This document shows positions 26,565-33,839 of a stretch of DNA of 51,638 bases, piece by piece. Position 1 is the stretch's first letter; the number at the start of each line of letters is the position of its first letter. A model generated the notes under the pieces. The model searched no databases. It worked only from the letters and a program-made list of their open reading frames with translations, and was not told the origin of the DNA. Position numbers and translations under genes: made by a program. This DNA comes from Cyclobacteriaceae bacterium (GTDB taxonomy: Bacteria; Bacteroidota; Bacteroidia; Cytophagales; Cyclobacteriaceae). The DNA lies in the NCBI GenBank assembly GCA_019638285.1, contig JAHBUB010000026.1, positions 1 through 51,638 of the forward strand, in the 5' to 3' direction.

Positions 26565-27107
26565 CTAATCATTGTTGATTAACCAAATTCTATTTTGTTT
26601 ATGACCTTGTGCCTTCATTTCTACCAGCACGCGTTGTGAAGCAATGGTATTTACGTACTTCCCCACATAATCAGCGGCTATGGGTAAGTCTCGATTGTAC
26701 TTTCTGTCCACTAAAACCAGAAGTTCTACTTTAGCGGGTCGACCAAAAGCAATCATGGCATCCATTGCTGCCCTTACTGTTCTGCCGGTAAATAATACGT
26801 CATCGATTAATACTACTTTTTTTCCTTCAATCATAAAGTTTACTCGGGTCTCACTCGCCTTGGCAGGTGTGTCGCGTCTTCTAAAGTCATCCCGATGAAA
26901 AGTGGTATCCAGAAATCCGAAAGGAATCTCGGATTTTATTAAATTTTCTAGTTTTTGATGGATAAGTTCTGCAAGGTAAATGCCTCTGGGTTGAAGTCCC
27001 AAGAGCACAGTTTCTTCAAAACGATCGTGATTTTCAATAAGTTGCTGGCAAAGCCTATTCAGCGTGATATCAAGCAGATCAGAGTCGAGAATAAGTTTCT
27101 TCTGCAT
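26565..27107 (-). CDS. pyrR: PyrR: pyrimidine operon regulator / uracil phosphoribosyltransferase
   Basis: A 180-residue type I phosphoribosyltransferase of the PyrR family. The PRPP loop is VVLIDDVLFTGRTVRAA, and LLGLQPRGIYLAELI and LVDRKYNRDLPI are the other family segments. PyrR makes UMP from uracil and, in Gram-positive bacteria, controls pyr attenuation by binding mRNA. I see no obvious attenuator ahead of it here, so only the enzymatic role is inferred. I chose the ATG at 27107; a GTG four codons upstream is also in frame. The upstream gene ends 38 bases before it on the same strand. Confidence 0.9.
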   Translation of the reverse strand: MQKKLILDSDLLDITLNRLCQQLIENHDRFEETVLLGLQPRGIYLAELIHQKLENLIKSEIPFGFLDTTFHRDDFRRRDTPAKASETRVNFMIEGKKVVLIDDVLFTGRTVRAAMDAMIAFGRPAKVELLVLVDRKYNRDLPIAADYVGKYVNTIASQRVLVEMKAQGHKQNRIWLINND

Positions 27108-27145
27108 AGGCTGTGGCACGAAGATACTAAAAATGTGCTGAACCT

Positions 27146-28648
27146 TTATTTATAGTTGATTTTGTTTACAAAAAAAACTCTTCTATTGCTGTTGACTCGC
27201 GACTGGGAATAGTTTCTAACCTGTTGGACACCGTAAACAAACAGATTGTTATCATACCAATAGTCCAGTTTACCATTTTCGTTTTCGGTACTTTTTAATA
27301 TATCGTCTTCAAATTTTAACTTGAGTACGTCAGTGGATTTACCTTCAATAATTTCCGAACCTCTTATTATTTTGCTCCGAATTTCGTTGCCATATACGTA
27401 CTGAAGATAGATTTCATCTCCTTGTGCCTTGATTTTGACATATTGATCCAGCGTAGATGTTTTGACATCATTTATTTCAAAGCTATTATCCCATGTTAGA
27501 TTGCCTTTTTTGTCAAAACCAATTACTACAGCGTGTGTATATTGGTATCCAATTAATATCCTGGCCTGAGACATGCCGTTTACATAGGTGTATTTTGGAT
27601 AAAAGGCCTCTCCAAGCATAACAAAGTTATCTTTTGCTTTTATTACTTCGTGCACAATTAAGTGGTAATTGAATTTAGCCCTTTTCCCTTTTATTTTTTT
27701 CCTTTCTATTCGTTGTCTGATTCTTTTCTGGCGAGCCGGTTTCATATAACTGAAGAAATGATCAAGGTCACCATAGTCATAATATTGAATTTGATACTCG
27801 CCAACGGGGTCAATGCGTGCGATAAAAATACCCCTCGAGTATTCCTTAAATCTTCCATACACGCCCACTACAGCCTGTTCTTCATTTCCTATATTAATGG
27901 ATCTTCCAAAGATTAGATTTTTTTTGTTTTCTGGTTCAAGAATGATGGTTTTGGTCAGATCTCCCTTTGCGTCATAGTTTCTGATCCACAAACACTTTTT
28001 CTTTTCATAGTTGTCGCTGCTTACAATCACATCTACGGTGCCATCCATGTGTGGTTTTACCTGTGCCAGCTCCCCCACTTCATTAAAAAAACCAGGGAGT
28101 ACTTTAGATTGTTGACTTGCGAAATTAAAGTACACAATAAGCGGCCTGTAATTATAGTATCCTCCGATAAGTGCTGCCTCGTTGGTAATTAAAAACTCTG
28201 TGGGATCAAAGGAAATTAGATTTTGCACTCGGTAAACAGTAAAGGCACCGTCAGTAATGTCAACGGCTGCTATTAGAAAGTCACCAAATCTATTGTTATA
28301 AAATTTGAAGAGTACGAAGAGATAGTTTTGTTGAACGAGTGCTTTTATAGCCCGCAGACCTTTAGCGATCTCAAGCTCTTTACTCCAAATCTGTTTGAAG
28401 AGGGTGTCGACCCTAATGATTTCCAGTTTATCAAGTGGAGTATCATTTAACCTTCGATAAATCATCAGCCCATCTTTGCCCGCAGACACCACAGAAAAAT
28501 TTGCATTTTCAGTATTTGAAACTGGAATTTCAAGCCGATTTGTCTGATGTAATTGAGCTAATGAAATCCCGCAAAAACTCAATTGCAAAATAATTAGAAA
28601 TTGAGGAAATGGTTTATTCAGCTTTGAATTTGTTGATGTAGAATACAT
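27146..28648 (-). CDS. Secreted protein of unknown family, paralogue 2
   Basis: A 500-residue protein with a signal peptide after a short polar lead (cleavage near ISLAQ). The body is a long series of beta strands with repeated hydrophobic-aromatic patterns, possibly a beta-propeller, and contains a very basic segment, KRIRQRIERKKIKGKR, near residue 310. It is a paralogue of the gene immediately upstream: both carry a segment like VLPGFFNEVGEL/VVPGFFLKDAEL, a basic region, and a C-terminal YWYD..F..G......FFVNKI ending. Its start overlaps the end of that gene by 35 bases in another frame, so the two are translationally coupled. Function unknown. Confidence 0.7.
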   Translation of the reverse strand: MYSTSTNSKLNKPFPQFLIILQLSFCGISLAQLHQTNRLEIPVSNTENANFSVVSAGKDGLMIYRRLNDTPLDKLEIIRVDTLFKQIWSKELEIAKGLRAIKALVQQNYLFVLFKFYNNRFGDFLIAAVDITDGAFTVYRVQNLISFDPTEFLITNEAALIGGYYNYRPLIVYFNFASQQSKVLPGFFNEVGELAQVKPHMDGTVDVIVSSDNYEKKKCLWIRNYDAKGDLTKTIILEPENKKNLIFGRSINIGNEEQAVVGVYGRFKEYSRGIFIARIDPVGEYQIQYYDYGDLDHFFSYMKPARQKRIRQRIERKKIKGKRAKFNYHLIVHEVIKAKDNFVMLGEAFYPKYTYVNGMSQARILIGYQYTHAVVIGFDKKGNLTWDNSFEINDVKTSTLDQYVKIKAQGDEIYLQYVYGNEIRSKIIRGSEIIEGKSTDVLKLKFEDDILKSTENENGKLDYWYDNNLFVYGVQQVRNYSQSRVNSNRRVFFVNKINYK

Positions 28649-30215
28649 ATCTCACTGGATCTTCAGTTCCTTTTTCATTGTCTTTCACTGAGTGATATCC
28701 CCACGCGAAGGAATAATCATCATACCAGTATCGAATTCCTGAATCTTCTTCTGTTTCGTTTCTAACTATATCCATAGGTCGTTTTAAGGGAATGTTAATT
28801 GTATCCAATTCTGGCTCTGTAGTTATTGATCCTGTACTCACAAAGATTTTACTTTCTTTTTTGTATGAAAGAAACACCAGATTGCTCTTGATTGTAAAGT
28901 CAGAAACTTGTTCAGTGACATACCTCTTTACTTTGTCATACTTCAGGCTATTATCCCAAATCAGTTTTCCTTGGTTGTCAAATAATGCTAAAACTGATTC
29001 GATCATTTTGGCAGGCGTGCCTTGATTGCTATTATTGAAAGAGTAGGGGGAATCGGAATATCTATTTGTAAATGGGCCGTACGTATAGGGAGAATATCCA
29101 TATCCGTAATAGGGATTGTAATAACTGCTGCGAGGCGACCTGCCGGAGGAGGAGGCAGGATCGTACATTTCGGATAATAAATAAAAACCTTCTTCATTCT
29201 CTTCCACACGAATGGGAAGTACATAGGCTTTATAATCCGGTGCCTTTCCAACTTTTTCTCGTTCTTTTGATTTCGATTTTATTCTTGATACACGCTTGCT
29301 TGGAAGGTAGTTGAGTAGCGTGTTCAGAGAGGCAAAGGGAATGTAGTTGATTTTCTGATCAGAAAATGGATCTGCTAATGCCGAATAATAGCCAAGAGCT
29401 TCGCGCCCAGCCCCCTCTGTGTAAGTGCCTAGCAAAATGAGTTCTTCTCGTTCTAGACTGCTTGTGATCCCTGTAAGTATGTTGGTGTTTTGATTAATTT
29501 CTATCTGGTCTTCTAAAAGCAAGCCTCCTTGTTCATCAAATGTTTTAAGCACTAGGTGTCGTTTGCCCAAAGAATTTTTCTCCACTAGCAATGTATTGAA
29601 AGTATTGTTCTTGTTGGCCCGCACGTCAAGTAATTCAGCGTCTTTTAAAAAAAATCCAGGTACTACTTTTAAAAGTTTTTTTGATGTTTCATAGAGCATA
29701 ATAGCCGGTTCGTTCGAAACATACCCGCCAAAAATTACATTCTCACCCACCATTGTAAAATGAGTGGGACGAAGGGTGAATTCATGTTTTATTTCAAATT
29801 GATTTACTTCATGATTGACAATATTGAGAGAGACCAATATAAATTCACGGCCGTCCACATTGCCTTCACGAAAAAGCAAATAGATATAATTACCTCCATA
29901 TTCATAACCTACCAGATCATAACTCGACTTTACTTCAAGATCCGATTGCCATGATTCATTCAATGAAGAATCAAGAAGCGTGACTTCTCTTGATCGATTG
30001 CCTTCCTTGTATTTATTTTTTTCTCTTATAAGTGCAATGCCATTCTTCTCTAATGGAATAATGGTAAAGTTATTATCAGATAATTTTACTTCCTTTTCGA
30101 AGCGCTCCAATGCAATAAATTGTGCGTGTACTGTTGGGGGGCTAACAGCAAAAAGAACAATGAGAGCAACGGCTCTAATAAAGGGTGCCTCTGATAAAAA
30201 TACTTTAATACTCAT
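28614..30215 (-). CDS. Secreted protein of unknown family, paralogue 1
   Basis: A 533-residue protein with a signal peptide (cleavage near VHAQ) and a body of repeated beta strands like its neighbour at 27146-28648. It differs by a low-complexity Tyr/Gly/Ser/Pro-rich segment at about residues 353-397 (for example NPYYGYGYSPYTYGPF), inserted after the basic region and a conserved strand. The C-terminal YWYDDYSFAWG and YVFYINKFKAE match the paralogue. The start codon follows the stop of the EVE gene directly (TAAATG), so these genes form one operon with pyrR and pyrB downstream. No catalytic motif is visible. Confidence 0.7.
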   Translation of the reverse strand: MSIKVFLSEAPFIRAVALIVLFAVSPPTVHAQFIALERFEKEVKLSDNNFTIIPLEKNGIALIREKNKYKEGNRSREVTLLDSSLNESWQSDLEVKSSYDLVGYEYGGNYIYLLFREGNVDGREFILVSLNIVNHEVNQFEIKHEFTLRPTHFTMVGENVIFGGYVSNEPAIMLYETSKKLLKVVPGFFLKDAELLDVRANKNNTFNTLLVEKNSLGKRHLVLKTFDEQGGLLLEDQIEINQNTNILTGITSSLEREELILLGTYTEGAGREALGYYSALADPFSDQKINYIPFASLNTLLNYLPSKRVSRIKSKSKEREKVGKAPDYKAYVLPIRVEENEEGFYLLSEMYDPASSSGRSPRSSYYNPYYGYGYSPYTYGPFTNRYSDSPYSFNNSNQGTPAKMIESVLALFDNQGKLIWDNSLKYDKVKRYVTEQVSDFTIKSNLVFLSYKKESKIFVSTGSITTEPELDTINIPLKRPMDIVRNETEEDSGIRYWYDDYSFAWGYHSVKDNEKGTEDPVRYVFYINKFKAE

Positions 30216-30620
30216 TTACTGTTCCTGACTCATCTTTAGGATAAAATCAAATTCCGTCTCCTTAACAGGTTGAACAGAAAGACGAGAATTTTTTACCAAC
30301 ACCATATTAGCAAGTTTTTTGCAGGCTTTTATGTCTGCCAGTGTAATTGATTTTTTTAATTTTTCTAATGGGGAGATTTCAACTACTACCCAGTCAGTGG
30401 CAGATGGATCAGGGAAGTGTTCCTTTGTTATTTTGGCGACACCCACAATGTTCTTTCCTTCATTGCTATGATAGATGAATGCCAGATCACCTTTTTTCAT
30501 CGCTTTCATGTTATTGCGTGCCTGAAAGTTTCTGATCCCATCCCAAATTGTCTTTTTGTCTTTAGCAAGGTCGTCCCAGGAATAGGTTCCGGGCTCTGTT
30601 TTCATTAACCAATAGTTCAT
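30216..30620 (-). CDS. EVE-domain protein
   Basis: A 134-residue single-domain EVE protein (PUA-like/YTH-related fold). The family hallmarks are present: YWLMKTEP at the start, WDGIRNFQARNNM, KGDLAFIYHS, GVAKI, and WVVVEI. EVE domains are thought to recognise modified bases in DNA or RNA; the human relative is THYN1. It is the first gene of the minus-strand operon and directly abuts the secreted protein gene. Its combination with envelope proteins and pyr genes looks like a chance operon rather than a functional unit. Confidence 0.88.
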   Translation of the reverse strand: MNYWLMKTEPGTYSWDDLAKDKKTIWDGIRNFQARNNMKAMKKGDLAFIYHSNEGKNIVGVAKITKEHFPDPSATDWVVVEISPLEKLKKSITLADIKACKKLANMVLVKNSRLSVQPVKETEFDFILKMSQEQ

Positions 30621-30812
30621 CGCTGAGTTTTAATTGTTTATAACATATTTATGTACGATTCTAAAATAGTGAATACAATTCGTATTTTTCGGCATAAGCA
30701 GGGCTGTTGCGAAATGTTTCAAAAAATTGATTTGAATTGAATACAATTTTTATTCGTCTTGGCGCTTTACTCACCCTTATTGAGTTAGATTAGACAAGTA
30801 TTTGATATTGGA
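30621..30812. promoter_or_regulatory. Divergent promoter region with two related inverted repeats
   Basis: This gap between the EVE operon (minus) and the GT9 gene (plus) holds two copies of GAATACAATT, at 30671-30680 and 30739-30748. Each begins an inverted repeat: AATAC/GTATT arms at 30672-30686, and GAATA/TATTC arms at 30739-30755. A near-consensus -7 box for GT9, TAGATTAG, is at 30786-30793. The spacing suggests operator sites for a shared regulator, but this is unproven. Confidence 0.35.
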
Positions 30813-31826
30813 ATGAAAATACTAATAATTCGATTCTCCTCCATAGGAGACATTGTGCTCACTACCCCGGTTGTCCGAGTGCTCAAAACGCAGGTGGACA
30901 ATGCCGAAATTCATTATGTTACCAAGGCGCGGTTTTCCGGGTTGTTGGAAGAGAATCCATATGTAGATAAACTTCATTTATTGGATGATAATCTTTGGGT
31001 ATTAATAGCAGCGCTTAAAAGAGAAAAATTTGACCATGTGATAGATCTTCACAATAATGTGCGCACCAGAATTATAAAATTTTTGCTGGGAGTAAAGTCT
31101 TCCAGTTTTCATAAGCTTAACTGGGAGAAATGGCTTATGGTAAACCTCAAGATCAACAAGCTTCCCTCAGTCCATATAGTTGATCGATATCTCCAAACTG
31201 CGTCCCATTTGGGTATAAAAAATGATTCTCTGGGACTTGATTATTTCTTACGGGAAGCAGATGAGGTGCCGTTGGAGTGGATTCCCCCCACACATCATTC
31301 AGGTTATGTAGCCTACGCAATTGGAGGGCAGTACTATACAAAAAAATTACCGGTGCATCGGATGATTGAGTTATGTGATAAGATCAATCGTCCGATTATT
31401 CTTTTAGGCGGAAAGGAAGACTTTCCGGAAGGTGAGCAAGTGAGACTGTTCTTTGAAAAAAACGGATCTACACCAGAGATTGAAGAAGGTTTGCAATCTG
31501 AGTTCAATAAAAAAACCATTATTTTCAATGCTTGTGGAAAATATAACCTCAACCAATCTGCAAGTATCGTAAAACGAGCCACCCATGTCTTTACGCATGA
31601 CACGGGCATGATGCATATAGCGGCTGCATTTAAAAAGGAAGTGTTTAGCATTTGGGGAAACACAATACCATTATTCGGAATGTACCCCTATCGTACCAAG
31701 TTTACGGTGCTAGAAAATAACAAACTGGACTGTAGGCCATGCTCTAAGATCGGATACAACAAATGTCCGAAGGGACACTTTAAATGCATGGAGAAAATAG
31801 TGTTTGATTTTTATCTTTCAGAGTAG
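30813..31826 (+). CDS. Glycosyltransferase family 9 (heptosyltransferase-like)
   Basis: A 337-residue GT-B fold glycosyltransferase of the heptosyltransferase (WaaC/WaaF) group, acting at the cytoplasmic face on lipopolysaccharide core or a related glycan. The start KILIIRFSSIGDIVLTTPV is the family signature, and THDTGMMHIAAAFKKEVFSIWG is the C-terminal donor-binding motif. A Cys-rich end (CRPCSKIGYNKCPKGHFKCM) is seen in many Bacteroidota members. It stands alone; its stop is three bases from that of purF on the other strand. The sugar donor cannot be read from the sequence. Confidence 0.88.
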   Translation: MKILIIRFSSIGDIVLTTPVVRVLKTQVDNAEIHYVTKARFSGLLEENPYVDKLHLLDDNLWVLIAALKREKFDHVIDLHNNVRTRIIKFLLGVKSSSFHKLNWEKWLMVNLKINKLPSVHIVDRYLQTASHLGIKNDSLGLDYFLREADEVPLEWIPPTHHSGYVAYAIGGQYYTKKLPVHRMIELCDKINRPIILLGGKEDFPEGEQVRLFFEKNGSTPEIEEGLQSEFNKKTIIFNACGKYNLNQSASIVKRATHVFTHDTGMMHIAAAFKKEVFSIWGNTIPLFGMYPYRTKFTVLENNKLDCRPCSKIGYNKCPKGHFKCMEKIVFDFYLSE

Positions 31827-31829
31827 TGT

Positions 31830-33713
31830 TTAATAGGCACGTGCAAGTTTACCTTCCATATAATTTACATAAGCCCGATTTACTACGCGCGTACCGCCTA
31901 TAGTTGGATAATCCCCCGTAAAATACCAGTCACCAGTATGATTAGGAATGGCTTTACGAAGATTTTCAATGGTTTGGAATACAACTTGCAGTTCAGCCTT
32001 CATTCCTTCGGGGCGAACGATGTCAGTGATTTTATCTGAGATCTCCTCATAAGTAAATTGATCATAGAGTCTTTTCACATAGTTTTGAGGGTCGCTTTCA
32101 TTTTCTGACTGTAAACATTGTTCATAAACTTCTCCCAACAAATAATCTCTCCCTTGATCTTTTATTAATTGAATCATGGCGCGGAAGGCAACAAAGTCAC
32201 CCATGCGACTCATATCGATCCCATAACAATCAGGAAATCTGATTTGAGGTGCGGAGGATAATACCACGATTTTTTTAGGATTTAATCGATCCAGCATTCT
32301 AAGAATACTTCTCTCCAGTGTAGTGCCTCGCACGATGGAGTCATCAATAACAACCAGGGTATCCTTTCCTTTATTTACAACTTCATAGGTGGTGTCATAT
32401 ACGTGTGCCACCAAATCTCCTCTGTGTTCATCATCAGCAATGAAGGTTCGCAGTTTGGCATCTTTGAGTACAATTTTTTCTACGCGGGGTCTAAAACTGA
32501 GTAACTCTTCATGCGAATCGACAGAAGGTTTTTTGTCAATAATAATGTCCTTTTGTTTACTGACAAGAAAATCTTCCACTCCTCCCATCATGCCGAGAAA
32601 GGAGGTTTCTGCTGTATTGGGTATATATGAAAAAATAGTATTCTTCAAGTCAGAGTTAATTGATTTGAAGATTTGTGGTACCAATAATCTACCGAGGGAT
32701 TTGCGCTCTTTGTATATCTCTGGATCAGTGCCTCTCGAAAAGTAAATTCGTTCAAAGCTGCACGACCTTTTTTCCTGCTGTTGAATGATTGGATGTTGGG
32801 CAAAGTCTCCACTCTTGGTAATGATCAGCCCATGGCCAGGATTGATTTCCTCAATTTGACTGTACTCAATATTGAAAGCAGTTTTTATTGCTGGCTTCTC
32901 TGAGGCTACTACTACCACTTCATCGTCAGCATAATAATATGCAGGTCTTATTCCAGAGGGGTCTCTCACTACAAATGCGGAGCCAGATCCAGTAAGGCCG
33001 GCCATAGTATACCCGCCATCAAAATCCCTACAGGCTCGTTTTAACACACGCTGTAGATCGATTTCATTTTCAATAATATCCGAAATCTCGGGACTCGTAA
33101 ATTTATCTTTATACTGGGTGAATAGCGATTGCACCTCTTCATCCAAGAAATGACCAATTTTTTCCATTACGGTTACTGTATCCACCTTTTCCTTTGGATG
33201 CTGCCCCAAGCCCACAAGTATATCAAACAACTCGTCTACATTGGTCATGTTAAAATTGCCGGCCATTACCAGATTTCGGCTTCTCCAGTTGTTCTGGCGC
33301 AGAAAGGGGTGTACATTTTCTATACTATTGTGCCCATGGGTGCCATAACGCAGGTGGCCTAGCCAGAGCTCCCCGGTAAAGGCGACATTCTCCTTCAGCC
33401 ATTGCTCATCTCTGTATAGCTCACCTCCCTTTTTCTGTCCTTTTTTATATTTCTTGCTAATTTTTGTAAAGAGATCGGCCACTGGTTGCGATTTCATGCT
33501 GCGGTATCTACTGATATATCTAAAACCAGGCTTTTGATCGATTTTAATGTTGGCCACACCAGCACCGTCTTGTCCACGATTATGCTGTTTTTCCATCAAA
33601 ATGTACATCTTATTCATTGCATAGCTCGTCCCGTATTTTTCAATGTAATAGGATAGCGGCTTGCGCAAGCGGATAAGGGCTATACCACATTCGTGAAGGA
33701 TGGTATCACTCAT
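31830..33713 (-). CDS. purF: Amidophosphoribosyltransferase (long Bacteroidota form)
   Basis: A 627-residue glutamine-PRPP amidotransferase, first step of purine synthesis. The class II glutaminase domain has its nucleophile at Cys9 (HECGIAL), so eight residues would be removed to free it; QHNRGQDGAG and HLRYGTHG follow. The phosphoribosyltransferase domain carries the PRPP motif VVIDDSIVRGTT and SSAPQIRFPDCYGIDM. It is over 100 residues longer than the E. coli enzyme, with extra lysine-rich sequence before residue 110 and extra length elsewhere. This fits a long form I recall from Bacteroidota. A matching promoter lies directly upstream. Confidence 0.88.
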   Translation of the reverse strand: MSDTILHECGIALIRLRKPLSYYIEKYGTSYAMNKMYILMEKQHNRGQDGAGVANIKIDQKPGFRYISRYRSMKSQPVADLFTKISKKYKKGQKKGGELYRDEQWLKENVAFTGELWLGHLRYGTHGHNSIENVHPFLRQNNWRSRNLVMAGNFNMTNVDELFDILVGLGQHPKEKVDTVTVMEKIGHFLDEEVQSLFTQYKDKFTSPEISDIIENEIDLQRVLKRACRDFDGGYTMAGLTGSGSAFVVRDPSGIRPAYYYADDEVVVVASEKPAIKTAFNIEYSQIEEINPGHGLIITKSGDFAQHPIIQQQEKRSCSFERIYFSRGTDPEIYKERKSLGRLLVPQIFKSINSDLKNTIFSYIPNTAETSFLGMMGGVEDFLVSKQKDIIIDKKPSVDSHEELLSFRPRVEKIVLKDAKLRTFIADDEHRGDLVAHVYDTTYEVVNKGKDTLVVIDDSIVRGTTLERSILRMLDRLNPKKIVVLSSAPQIRFPDCYGIDMSRMGDFVAFRAMIQLIKDQGRDYLLGEVYEQCLQSENESDPQNYVKRLYDQFTYEEISDKITDIVRPEGMKAELQVVFQTIENLRKAIPNHTGDWYFTGDYPTIGGTRVVNRAYVNYMEGKLARAY

Positions 33714-33730
33714 AGGAATTCGTTAAGCCA

Positions 33731-33763
33731 CAAAGTTAATTCTATTAATTTATAACCCATCAA
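33731..33763 (-). promoter_or_regulatory. Promoter of purF
   Basis: On the minus strand the -33 TTG (33761-33763) and the -7 box TAACTTTG (33731-33738) match the consensus exactly, with a 22-base spacer. The purF ATG lies 17 bases downstream of the -7 box. I see no obvious purine riboswitch in this short leader. Confidence 0.6.
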
Positions 33764-33839
33764 GAAAAGAGAGTTGATAGCTATTTACCCTAACCAAAAT
33801 AGGAGCAATAAAATTTACGAGAATTACTTTTTTTTATGA

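Noticed and set aside
30216-30620. A phage-defence or restriction locus around the EVE protein
   Set aside because: No nuclease, methyltransferase or other defence gene is adjacent; its neighbours are envelope and pyrimidine genes.
32389-32745. A 118-codon open frame antisense to purF
   Set aside because: It lies wholly inside a conserved enzyme gene and shows no family signal.
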